A stretch of 64,000 bases of DNA. It comes from Trichomonas vaginalis G3. Taxonomy: Eukaryota > Parabasalia > Trichomonadida > Trichomonadidae. The notes below the pieces were generated by a model. That model was given only the letters and a program-made list of their open reading frames with translations, was not told the origin of the DNA and did not search any database. Below are positions 1 to 10,022 of this stretch, piece by piece. The DNA is taken from assembly GCF_026262505.1 (NCBI RefSeq), contig NW_026529174.1, positions 1 to 64,000 of the forward strand, read 5' to 3'. Each line of letters begins with the position of its first letter. Position 1 is the first letter of the stretch. Position numbers and translations under genes: made by a program.

Positions 1-2200
1 TTTAACCTTTTATCTTCACCGAGTTCATCCGAAGATTGAACGTTAAATGCTCGTAAGTAAAAAGGGTTGTTGTATTTGTGTACATTTTTTTTCAGTACTT
101 CCATTCTATGCTGAATATTTTCATCTGGTGTTGGAGTCTTTTGTATGTCGGCAAACATTTTTCGATATTCTTCTACTATGTCAGCCGAATCTTTTTAGAC
201 TCTTGGAAAGATTCCATATTCACCTCATGCTCTTGTTGAGGGTCAAGATTTTTCGGCTGTTCCAAATCTTCATCTAGTTCTGTGAAGTTAGTTTCCAAAG
301 GAGTGACTTGTTCGTTTCCTTCAGGCTCTTCTAGCTGTTGTTGCTGAACTATTTCTTCCATGTCTGGTTGTATCTGAACTTCTTCCTGTGGAGTTTCTTG
401 TACCTCATCTGCTGGCATTTCATATATTCCGAGACCGTTTTCAACAATTTCCCTATCTACGTCATCCGCATTCATAAGCTTTTGTTCTTTCGTTCCGTCT
501 CTATTTTTTACGCGTTTCATGACGAAAGTTGTATTGTCATTTAGCTCTGACATCAAATATCTCGGAGTAAATTCGTTCATGTCATTTGGATGATATGCTA
601 TTAAATCATATCCCTTAGCGAGCTTGTATTTTCCAGGTTTGAAATTATATCCCATTTGGTGCTGAGTCATAAAGCTAAATAGGTTCGGGTCAGTATTTCC
701 ATCCTTGAACTTTCCAATAGCTTCTTTATATCTGTCACTAAAGTCAATAGTATCTGGGAAACCACACTCTTCTTTAAGCATTTTTAAGAATTCTTGGTTT
801 CCTTGTTCTCTACTTCTTTTATGTCCTTGCTCTGTGGTTGTTGTGCTGGTTGTGGAGGTGGTTGCTGTTGTTGTTGTTGGTGCTTTGAACTGTTGGTTGT
901 TGTGCAGGGTTTTGAACTGTTGGTTGTTGTGTTGGTTTTGGTGCATGCCTGTGTCTGTGTCCATGTGACGATGTAAATGTTCTAGGTAGTCCTGGTGCAG
1001 GTGCTTCTCTTGGAGGGTTTGGTGGTATATAAGTTCCACCAGCTGGCACATATGTTCCATCTGCAGCGTAATGTCCTACCTGACTTTTCGTTCTTAAGAA
1101 AGCATTTACTAGGTCTGTTTTGGTCTGTTGTAACTCTTTTTCTTGACTTTTCACAACAGTTGCTCTAACGGCGTCATAGGCACTTTGAACTGCCTGTCTC
1201 GTTGCTGCATCTGTTATTTTCGTCATATTTTGTGCTACTTCTTTTAACTCGTTGTCGAAACCTTCAGACTTCAGTTTCTTTCCAGATGAGAAGTCGTTCA
1301 CTTGTTTCACCTTACTATGAAGAGCTTCGAAGGCGTTCTTAAAGTCAGCATTTGTTAAAGCTTCATTTGAACTGTCTTCATCCGCTTGTATTTTTGTCCT
1401 TATTGACCCTATGAGTTGGGCTGCTTTAGCGTTGGCTTGGGCATCTAACCAGTCATTGTTGGCTTTTATATATTCTGCGCTTTTCATTGCCTTTTGCATA
1501 GCCGCGTCGTTATTTTTACTTTCTTGTGCTAAGTTTTCATACTGTACGGTTTGGTTTTGCAACTGTAAAAGTTTTTCTGCCTTTACATTTGCTTCAACTT
1601 CTTTTTTATACTCATCGCTATCCATATATGTCTTCAGGGCTTTTTGTTTTATTTCTTCATCTTTCAGTACTTTATATTGAGTAGTATGGTTTTTCAAATT
1701 TATGACATCTTGTTCCATTTTTGCTACTTCTGCTGCTTTTTCTGACACTTTTTTCGCATATTCCTCTGTACTTAGTTCTTTCAGTTGTTCTTCTTTCTTC
1801 TTTTCTCTACGTTTAACTCATTGAGTTTCTTTGTGTGTCTGTCATATTCTAGTTTCTTTTCGTTTTCACTTATTTGTTTCTGTATGTCTATGTTTGACTT
1901 TTTGACATCTGTTATTTGATTTTTGAGTGAACTCAAATTCATTTGACTTTGAGGGTTATAAGCTGTTCCGTCTGCAGCTCCACCATAGCCTGCCATTTTC
2001 GCTAAAAGTGCCGCTCTTAAACCTCCACTCTGTGCACCAATAACTCGGTTTAAAAGCATAGGGTTGCTTGACATTTGTTGCAACATAGTGGGGTCATTCA
2101 GCATTTGTTGTTGCAACTGTTGTTGTGGTGTCAGTTTTACTATTGGATGTTTCAATGCTCTCTTCCTCTTACGTATATTCTTACGTAGCTTACGTGGCAT
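1..2200 (-). pseudogene. Large coiled-coil/Gln-rich structural protein gene, copy A (broken, partial)
   Basis: This is the same locus as the large gene at 11757-14977 in copy B. It starts with a very basic segment (MPRKLRKNIRKRKRALKHP), continues as Lys/Glu/Ala/Gln-rich coiled coil and then a Gln/Pro/Asn/Thr-rich linker. The 3' part runs off the window. The function is unknown; its position just upstream of the capsid gene in B suggests a virion or assembly role. It is broken, with about three breaks in the part seen. Confidence 0.7.
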
Positions 2201-2470
2201 TTTAAGTGAAGTTAAAAAGCGGTTTTTGACAGATGTTTATATGACACTTTTTGTTCAGCACAAAAAACTACTCGGTCAACAGCGACGACTCTCAAAAACC
2301 GTTGTGTAAAAAGTTTTACCGTTGGACAAAAAAGTATATATAGAAAACAAAAAACGTTTATAGTTCATTCAATATTTGAGATGGAACGGTTTTCCAACGG
2401 TAACTATTAAATAAAATAAAAAAATAGAGGGGGTCTCCGTTGACGAAAACGGTTTATTTTAAACTTTTCT
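2201..2470. promoter_or_regulatory. Divergent promoter region, copy A
   Basis: A 270-bp gap separates the starts of two divergently oriented genes. It contains several AACGG/CCGTT motifs, T-rich tracts and a TATATATAG stretch, and is the same sequence as the gap at 11487-11756 in copy B. The promoter role is inferred from position and composition. Confidence 0.5.
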
Positions 2471-3934
2471 ATGAGTAGTCCGAAAAAAACAGTTTATTTT
2501 TGTCTAATGGAAGGAAGAAAAAGTGTCGCAAACAATTCGTCGACTACCTCTGCAGTTAAAGTTCCTACAACTTATGTCTCACCATTCTCAAAACCCTTAC
2601 AACCTCCTATAATACCAAAGCAACTTCCTCATACAATTGCAAACAATTCGTCGACTACCTCTGCAGTTAAAGTTCCTACAACTTATGTCTCACCATTCTC
2701 AAAACCCTTACAACCTCCTATAATACCAAAGCAACTTCCTCATACAATTGCAAACAATTCGTCGACTACCTCTGCAGTTAAAGTTCCTACAACTTATGTC
2801 TCACCATTCTCAAAACCCTTACGACCTCCTATAATACCAAAGCAACTTCCTCATACAATTGCAAACAAATTGTCCAACAATTTGAGTTCTTCTTCTCAAA
2901 ACACAACAGATACAGCTCAGCCAACAGGTCAAGCAACAACAACTATCGGAACAGAAGCATTTTCAGAAGAAGTTCATACCAATCAGACTCCAATCGAACA
3001 TACAGAAACACAACCACCCGAAAATACAGAAACACATCCAATCGAACATACAGAAACACATTCTGCAATGACCACTAGGTCGCAAACACGATATCTCGCC
3101 TTTTGCAAACAATTTAAGTCTCAAATTCAAGACACACAAGATAGCGACACTCCTCTTTCAGAGAAAGTTCGTAGAAAATACGCAAAGCAAAGGTTAGAAT
3201 TGTTAGATAAGTTAAATGAACAGTGGGGTTCAGAAGACAATCGAGATTATAACGAGATGTTTCAAGCTGTCATGGATGCCATTCAGCCTCTTGAAAACGA
3301 AATCAAAGACCCTGGCGTACTTGTTGACATGTTTGCTTCATATTTACCCGTTACTGCCAATCTCATAGCGTTGCAAGCTATTGACCAGTTCATTCACTTG
3401 TTTCCAAAGAACTTGCAGAAGCATTTACAAGAAGTTAAAGTTGCTGAATTTGTCCGTTTATATCCAAATTCATACAATTATTTGGAAGAATTGAATGAAC
3501 ATGGTGAAAGGTCATTCTATTTATATTTCTACACAAAAGACAACCAGTCAAAACGACTATACTGCATTGAACCTATGCCTCAATTCGTAGACAATTTCCA
3601 CGTTATAACAACTGTTGCTTTAGATATTCCTGCCAGAGTTCCATATGGAGGAACAGTAACTATCTCAAGCTTTCCCAAGGGCTATAAAGGAAAGCCTCTC
3701 ACAATTGCAAAATTCACACACAGCAGTTGCCAATTTGTTCAAGATGTCGAGTTCCATTTCCTCAACAATACGACTTTCATCATAGAGACTCCTCAAGAAG
3801 GTATATACAAAGTTTTCATTGCAGGATTTGTTGATCCCAATGGCGAAGAAGAAGAAGTCGAAGAAATCCTCACCTCAGAGAGCGAAGAAGAAGAAAATTT
3901 CCAAGACATTCAAGATTCAGAATATACCGAATAA
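2471..3934 (+). CDS. End-proximal Polinton protein with three 37-residue repeats, copy A
   Basis: A 487-residue protein, identical in sequence to the copy-B gene at 10023-11486. After a short head, residues about 20-130 are three tandem repeats of a Pro/Ser/Thr-rich 37-residue unit (111 bp at DNA level, 2528-2860). A Thr/Gln-rich stretch with EHTET repeats follows, then a likely folded region from about residue 210, and an acidic Glu-rich tail. No family is recognised. The repeats resemble stalk or linker sequence, so a fibre or surface role is possible but unproven. It is the gene closest to the element end. Confidence 0.8.
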   Translation: MSSPKKTVYFCLMEGRKSVANNSSTTSAVKVPTTYVSPFSKPLQPPIIPKQLPHTIANNSSTTSAVKVPTTYVSPFSKPLQPPIIPKQLPHTIANNSSTTSAVKVPTTYVSPFSKPLRPPIIPKQLPHTIANKLSNNLSSSSQNTTDTAQPTGQATTTIGTEAFSEEVHTNQTPIEHTETQPPENTETHPIEHTETHSAMTTRSQTRYLAFCKQFKSQIQDTQDSDTPLSEKVRRKYAKQRLELLDKLNEQWGSEDNRDYNEMFQAVMDAIQPLENEIKDPGVLVDMFASYLPVTANLIALQAIDQFIHLFPKNLQKHLQEVKVAEFVRLYPNSYNYLEELNEHGERSFYLYFYTKDNQSKRLYCIEPMPQFVDNFHVITTVALDIPARVPYGGTVTISSFPKGYKGKPLTIAKFTHSSCQFVQDVEFHFLNNTTFIIETPQEGIYKVFIAGFVDPNGEEEEVEEILTSESEEEENFQDIQDSEYTE

Positions 3935-3994
3935 AAAAACAATTTAAGACTAAAAATTTAATTTTATTATAATATTTTATTTTTTTCATCTGGT

Positions 3995-4087
3995 CTTTGT
4001 CTCATTCCTCCTCTAGTTTCTTAGGGGCTAGAGGGCACGAAGTGCCTGGAAGCCCCACTACCTTTTTTTTTTTTTTTTTTTTTTTTT
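3995..4087 (+). repeat. Polinton terminus of copy A: hairpin plus poly-T
   Basis: The end carries GGGGCTAGAGGGCACGAAGT and then GCCTGGAAGCCCCACTACC followed by 25 T. GGCACGAAGTGCC folds as a hairpin and the outer GGGCT/AGCCC pair can enclose it, giving a nested structure. The same module, inverted, starts copies B and C. Confidence 0.8.
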
Positions 4088-4945
4088 AAAGAAATTGACG
4101 AAGTTCCAGAATTTTATTCAACAATTCTTAATCAATTAACAAAAACTATACCGAAACTTATCTTACCATCCAAATCAAATCACATTACATACGGAATAAA
4201 CATTTAATCTTTTACCATTAAAATTATATTTATACGTTATTTAATTTTTTTACGTCTAAGTTGAATAGGATAATAGCCGAAGATATAAAGTAACTATAGT
4301 TTACAAGCTAAGGAACAAATCAGCATTGAAACTAAAAAATGCTGAAATATTATAATAAATTGAAGAAATACTGTGATAGAATACCTAGTTATACTAGATA
4401 CTATTATAATATGAATTCATTTGTATTGAATATCGATAATAAAAAATCGATGAAATATTAAAATGAGAATAAATTAATAATGAGATTATAAATTAGAATT
4501 ATTTCTCTTTTATTTAAAATAAAAACTTAGTTCTATTTAAATTCGATAAAGAAGTACGAAAAAGTTGTATTATACGTATGATGTTGCCCGATGTTTGGTA
4601 ACACTATTGTAGAATATAAGCATATATGATAGAAAAGCAATATGCTTAATATCGAGTAATTCTAATTTTTTACGAAATTATTCAAATACGTTATTTTTTA
4701 GTTTCAATGCTGATTTGTTCCTTAGCTTGTAAACTATAGTTACTTTATATCTTCGGCTATTATCCTATTCAACTTAGACGTAAAAAAATTAAATAACGTA
4801 TAAATATAATTTTAATGGTAAAAGATTAAATGTTTATTCCGTATGTAATGTGATTTGATTTGGATGGTAAGATAAGTTTCGGTATAGTTTTTGTTAATTG
4901 ATTAAGAATTGTTGAATAAAATTCTGGAACTTCGTCAATTTCTTT
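4088..4945. repeat. Fold-back repeat, 253-bp arms around a 352-bp spacer
   Basis: The sequence at 4088-4340 reappears as its reverse complement at 4693-4945, with no mismatch found on reading. The left arm starts exactly at the poly-T end of Polinton copy A, so the element end or a rearrangement probably cut it. The spacer has no ORF. It could be a fold-back transposon or a palindromic duplication. Confidence 0.85.
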
Positions 4946-5088
4946 GATTCCTTCTTGAAGCGTTGAAATTTCTTATTGACTCTCTTTTTATAACTTTTGA
5001 AAGAAACCGTAAAAATTGTGAAACATGCTTTTTAATAAAAAACAATTTTGATGAAAACCATAAATTAATTTAAAATTGAAATAAATTT

Positions 5089-5964
5089 TTGAAATCTATG
5101 ATATTGAATAAAAAAATTTATAGTGTAGATATTGATATAGATATAGATGTTAATTTTAATATGATATTTGATAAATTTTTTTTATCAAAACATACTGATA
5201 ATAGGTTGACATGTAATATGATATTTTGCCTTGTAAATATATTTGGTCGGCAAAATAACCTAATTACTCTTATTTTGAGTTCACTTCCACCATTTCGTCT
5301 TATGATACAACAAATTGATTTATCTTATAGAGAAGTACGCAGATACTTCAAAGAAAATCATTTCACCAAGACGCGATTAGAGCATGCCGGGCCAGAAACA
5401 GCAGTAAGATATTGGGCGCTTTCACCCAATCTTATCTGGCACGCAGATGTTCATTATTTTAGGGGTGTTCGTGGCCAGTATATTTATGGCATAATCGACG
5501 ATTTTAGCCGCAAAGTCCTAGCGTGTATACAAATACCAGATATGCTGGCAGCGACGACAGCGAACGTTGCGGCTTCCGCCTTCATTGAATTTGGCGCCCC
5601 TTATTGTTTCTGGACCGACAACGGTTCAGAAAATAGGGGCGCCTTTCAAGATCTACTTGATCTTTGGGGCGTCCAATGGCGGCATACAGACTCTCATTCT
5701 CCCTACCAAAATGGGAAGATTGAGAGATTCTGGCCGACATTGGAGCGCTGCCAAAGCATTCAGGCTATTCCTGCCTTTATTTGGGAGTACAATAATAACA
5801 CACCGCATGAAGATCTCCCAATTAATCCATTAACTGGAACAAATTACACGCCAAATCAAATGTATCAGCTGAAACCGAAATACACAAATGCAGATACAGA
5901 AAGGTTGTGGCAAATATGGGATACAGATACAGGCATGACCGCTGTTGACACATTCACAGCGTAA
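5089..5964 (+). CDS. IS481-like DDE transposase/integrase-core protein
   Basis: Residues from about 73 to the end read as an integrase-core transposase of the IS481/IS3 type. The acidic triad is visible: D120 in IWHADVHYF, D177 in WTDNGSEN and E212 in YQNGKIERFW, with 34 residues between the last two. DDFSRK sits at 137-142. The first 70 residues are low-complexity and AT-driven, so the true start may be at Met72 or the usual N-terminal helix-turn-helix part may be lost. The coding part is clearly less AT-rich than its surroundings. Eukaryotic IS481-like transposons are known from trichomonads. No terminal repeats were found around it, so it is probably a stranded copy. Confidence 0.75.
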   Translation: MKSMILNKKIYSVDIDIDIDVNFNMIFDKFFLSKHTDNRLTCNMIFCLVNIFGRQNNLITLILSSLPPFRLMIQQIDLSYREVRRYFKENHFTKTRLEHAGPETAVRYWALSPNLIWHADVHYFRGVRGQYIYGIIDDFSRKVLACIQIPDMLAATTANVAASAFIEFGAPYCFWTDNGSENRGAFQDLLDLWGVQWRHTDSHSPYQNGKIERFWPTLERCQSIQAIPAFIWEYNNNTPHEDLPINPLTGTNYTPNQMYQLKPKYTNADTERLWQIWDTDTGMTAVDTFTA

Positions 5965-6359
5965 TAATAAACATAATTTTTTAATTTCATTTTTAACAAG
6001 TTTTTTTAAATGTATGTAATGAATAATTCATTAGAATATGATAATGCACATTGTAACAGAATAGAACAATCACCAAATTTTTTTTTTGAAATTAAAAAAT
6101 AAAAGTAAAAAGTATAAAGTAATCTAACCAAAAAAGATATTTAAAAGAATTTTGGAAAAAACAGAATAAGGATAATGATATTATTTTAGATACACAATCG
6201 ATGTACTGAAGAATAATCCGGTAAAATGATGATATAAAATTAGATTAGTTTACAAGTAGCTAAAAGAATAAAACTATAATATAAAATAAATGAAGTTTAA
6301 TGAAACAATAAAGGTTAAATAAATAATAAAGATTTTTATTTTATATCAGTATTGAGAAG
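5965..6359. other. AT-rich spacer, nothing recognised
   Basis: Very AT-rich DNA without a supported ORF, RNA gene or clear repeat. Confidence 0.6.
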
Positions 6360-6365
6360 AAGTAA

Positions 6366-6960
6366 CAGCTGACACTTGGTAGACAACTTCTTTATGTCTA
6401 GAAAATTCTATCTTGCCTTTTATTTTTTTCTCGCTGTGAAACGTATTCGGTCATTTTTTTTAAAAATTAATTTTTTGTTAGAGATAAGAGCTAAAACTCG
6501 GTAAACAACTTCTTTATGTCTAGAAAATTCTATCTTGCCTTTTATTTTTTTCTCGCTGTGAAACGTATTCGGTCATTTTTTTAAAAATTAATTTTTTGTT
6601 AGAGATAAGAGCTAAAACTCGGTAAACAACTTCTTTATGTCTAGAAAATTCTATCTTGCCTTTTATTTTTTTCTCGCTGTGAAACGTATTCGGTCATTTT
6701 TTTAAAAATTAATTTTTTGTTAGAGATAAGAGCTAAAACTCGGTAAACAACTTCTTTATGTCTAGAAAATTCTATCTTGCCTTTTATTTTTTTCTCGCTG
6801 TGAAACGTATTCGGTCATTTTTTTAAAAATTAATTTTTTGTTAGAGATAAGAGCTAAAACTTTGCAGACAACTCCCCCATGTCTAGCAAATTTAACATTC
6901 GTCTCCCATTTTTATATATTTGGTTTAGAATGTTCGAAAATGCGTAATATGGTCATTAAT
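6366..6960. repeat. Tandem repeat, 121-bp unit, about four copies plus a diverged fifth
   Basis: The motif GGTAAACAACTTCTTTATGT recurs at about 6500, 6621 and 6742, a 121-bp period. A first copy (GGTAGACAAC) begins near 6378, one base out of phase, and a diverged fifth starts near 6863. The middle copies look identical over the full unit, which includes TTTTCTCGCTGTGAAACG. No ORF crosses the array. The identity suggests recent expansion or ongoing homogenisation. Confidence 0.9.
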
Positions 6961-8929
6961 ATTAATTAAAAAGAACCTTGAATTAATTCAATCTGATCTC
7001 ACAAAATATTTTAAATTACAAACTTTGTAGTTTGAATAGATAATTAGTATTAAACTCAAATAACTAGTTTATTTTTGAATAAAAATTATTTGAATTCATT
7101 CAATTTTGTGAATTTCCCTTCAAAAATCAAGTTTAAATATCTTATTTGCCATATAATTATAAATACAATGAAACATATTCGAAATTGAAAAGAATGACTT
7201 TTTCTGTTCTTTCAATCATTCAATTTGAATTTTGCAATATTGGATTTCTCATTAAATAGCTATTAAAAACAACAAGCAATTTAACTTACATTCAAATTTA
7301 TTTGTGTTATATTCAATCTTCTCAAAACTTATAATTTTCGGCTATAGCATGAGTATATGCTATATAATATAATAAACCTATAATAGTATCATTCTTTCAA
7401 TTATTTGAAGAGAAAACCGAAAAAATCTATTTTCGGTCTATAACAAAAAATAATTGTATTTTAAAAAACGATTAAATTATCCTTTCATTATTTTAAACTT
7501 GAATTAGTTTTTATGATTGACTAAAGCAATCATATTTATTCATCATTAAATAAACAAAAAAATAATATTTGAGAGTTATTTCAAAAAAACACATTGAATT
7601 TATTAATTTGTCTCAATTTCAGTATTATAAATTTTTATAATTTCAATATTTTGAAATACACTTTTTAATATTTCAATATTTATGATATTTCAATGTATTA
7701 AGTGGTCTCAAATTGAGCTTCTCAAATATAAGTTTGCCTATTCAAATAATAAAATTAAATAATATTTAAAATAATAAATAAAAGTGATTGAGGTTATAGC
7801 AAAACGGCTGTTTTATTCATTAATTCTTAAAAATAAAAAGGGTAAAAACTAAATAAAATGGGTAAAACTCAATAGTGTCTGTGCTATCATTCAATTTGAA
7901 GGTGTCTTTTGAAGCCGCAAGACACATTGAATTTTTGAATAGTGTATTATGGTTTGACAGACACCAATGAAAAAAATAAAATGATATTTATTTTAAATAT
8001 ATAAGATCCTTATATAAAATATAAATATTTTATCGTTTTATTTTCTTGTTTTAGAAATGTTTTTTATTGAAAAATCGATAAAACTAACTCGAAAATAAAA
8101 TTTTTGATTTAAAGACACTATGATGACACCAGGCAAATCTTCCAAGACACCTATCGTCGGGAATCTAGCAACCCTATTAAAATTCAAAAATCCCTTAATT
8201 CCTGAGGATTTTGGAAAAAAGTTTTTACATGAACATGTGTATATTATATGAAGTATATTGATAAGGTAAAAATCAAATTTTATTGCATATTCATCGAGAA
8301 AATAAACTAACGAATCCCTCAAAATTGAGAGGGTAATCCTCCTCCTCTCAAATAAACGTATATACGGGTGCACCTTTAAATCATCTTGTTTCCTATTCCA
8401 AAAGAATGTCGTCGTTAGACTAAACAATTATTTTTTATTTAAACTAAAATTATTAATTGAATAGGTCAAAAATAAGAACGCGATTTTTGGGCTAAAATTC
8501 AAAAGTTTACAACATTTTGAACGGTTTTTTCCTCTCAATTTGCTTTTCTCGTCTCAATTTGTGTCCCTAGTATACTTAACTTGGCACGATTTGACATACA
8601 CAGATCGAACATATTTTACAAACTCTATCATAATCCTTTCTAATAATTGTCGAAATAAAAATCGTTTATCAACAATCACATTATTTTTTTATTGTTTTCA
8701 AACTTCTTTTCATACCTTTTCTTTATTTAATAAAGTTCAGTTTTTTATTTTTATTAATTTTTCTTTTCAATTTCAAAAGATGTATTCAATTAATTGTGTT
8801 ATTCGATATATTCAATTGGTTTAAGAATTAGATTAAAGTTTAATAAATTATCATAATAAAATTTTCGGATTGTTTTTTAGAAAATATGTGTATCGTTTTG
8901 AATGATTTTATAATGTGTATATACGAAGA
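6961..8929. other. AT-rich host spacer without supported genes
   Basis: About 2 kb of highly AT-rich sequence. ORFs of 129 codons (8038-8427, minus) and 94 codons (8540-8824, plus) exist, but their translations are composition-driven and match no family I recognise. A small GGTGTCTT/AAGACAC hairpin is visible near 7905. Confidence 0.5.
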
Positions 8930-8933
8930 ATTA

Positions 8934-9771
8934 GAGGGTGTGAGAAACTATTACAAACGATAGTACTCACACCCTCCAATTCCTAGCCAAAATGGCTAAA
9001 AATTGGGTGCAATTTTTTACATTGCACCCATTTTTTAGCCATTTTGGCTGAGAACTACGGTCTGCGAGGCACATAAATAGAATCAGTACCTCGCAGACTA
9101 TAGTTCTCTATATGGCGTCGAAAATTTTAATAATATATTTTTATATCTTGTATTATAACACAACATATTCACATATATAGCAATAGCAAATCTATATTAA
9201 CTTAGCCTTAAAACACCAAACTTCTACTTGCATTCTCACTCACAAATGTTAAACACCCTTCTCCAAAAATATAAATTCTTCACAATTTTTTTTAAATTGA
9301 GAACATATAAACTGTTATAATTCAATAGTTTCAGATATTAATTAATAATAACAAATTTAAAACATCACATATTAATGATTTTTTTTAAAAAAAAATAAAA
9401 TTTTATTTTCACTTCAAATTTTCATCTCAAATAATTTTAATTAGTGTATACCTTACATCATTATTCTCCATTTTTCAAATATGACAAATAGATGTCAAAC
9501 ACTGTCAAATACTGTCACTTTTTATCAGAAGTGAAGTCATGCTATTTTTCATGCACAACAATTTTTAACCATTTTGGCTGGGGACTATAGCCTGCGAGGT
9601 ACATAGATAGAATCAGTACCTCGCAGACTATAGTTCTCTATATGGCGTCGAGAAATTTTGGCGAAATGTCGTCGCATTTCACCAAAATTTTCTCGACGCC
9701 ATAGGAAGAATTGAAGGGTGTGAGTACTATTGCATGAAATAGTATCTCACACCACCAATTCTTAGCTTAAA
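8934..9771. repeat. Multi-hairpin repeat element (MITE-like mosaic)
   Basis: Hairpins in two clusters share modules. Cluster 1 (8934-9112) has GAATTAGAGGGTGTGAG paired with CTCACACCCTCCAATTC, then AGCCAAAATGGCT with its partner, then GTCTGCGAGG paired with CCTCGCAGAC. Cluster 2 (9570-9771) has half of the second module, the third module, a GGCGTCGAGAAATTTTGGCG hairpin, and the first module again. Both outer ends carry the GGGTGTGAG hairpin, so the whole may be one element of about 0.84 kb. It has no ORF. Confidence 0.75.
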
Positions 9772-9863
9772 TATATTTCAATTTTGTCAAAAATTTTTTG
9801 ACTCCTTATCAAAAATTAATTCAATAATTATACATATTTTTTTAAATATCATTTTATAATAAA

Positions 9864-9866
<3 letters not shown>

Positions 9867-9896
<30 letters not shown>

Positions 9897-9960
9897 TAGT
9901 GGGGCTTCCAGGCACTTCGTGCCCTCTAGCCCCTAAGAAACTAGAGGAGGAATGAGACAA
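9867..9960 (+). repeat. Left terminus of Polinton copy B
   Basis: A28 followed by GGTAGTGGGGCTTCCAGGCA and a CTTCGTGCC hairpin arm, then AGCCCC closing an outer stem. The right end at 35069-35137 repeats the module inverted over about 35 bp, and beyond that the two ends differ. Confidence 0.85.
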
Positions 9961-10022
9961 AGACCAGATGAAAAAAATAAAATATTATAATAAAATTAAA
10001 TTTTTAGTCTTAAATTGTTTTT

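Larger units (their letters stand above)
1..4087 (-). mobile_element. Maverick/Polinton copy A (partial, capsid-side end)
   Basis: This is the reverse complement of the left part of copy B: position x here matches about 13957 minus x in B, and the 487-residue protein is identical in both. It holds part of the large coiled-coil gene, the divergent promoter, the 487-residue gene and the terminal hairpin followed by 25 T. The rest lies outside the window. The element is broken, with about three breaks in the part seen. The near identity to B suggests a recent common source. Confidence 0.85.

Noticed and set aside
8038-8427. 129-codon minus-strand ORF in host spacer
   Set aside because: The translation is dominated by residues expected from AT-rich DNA, with no recognisable motif and no promoter or neighbour support.
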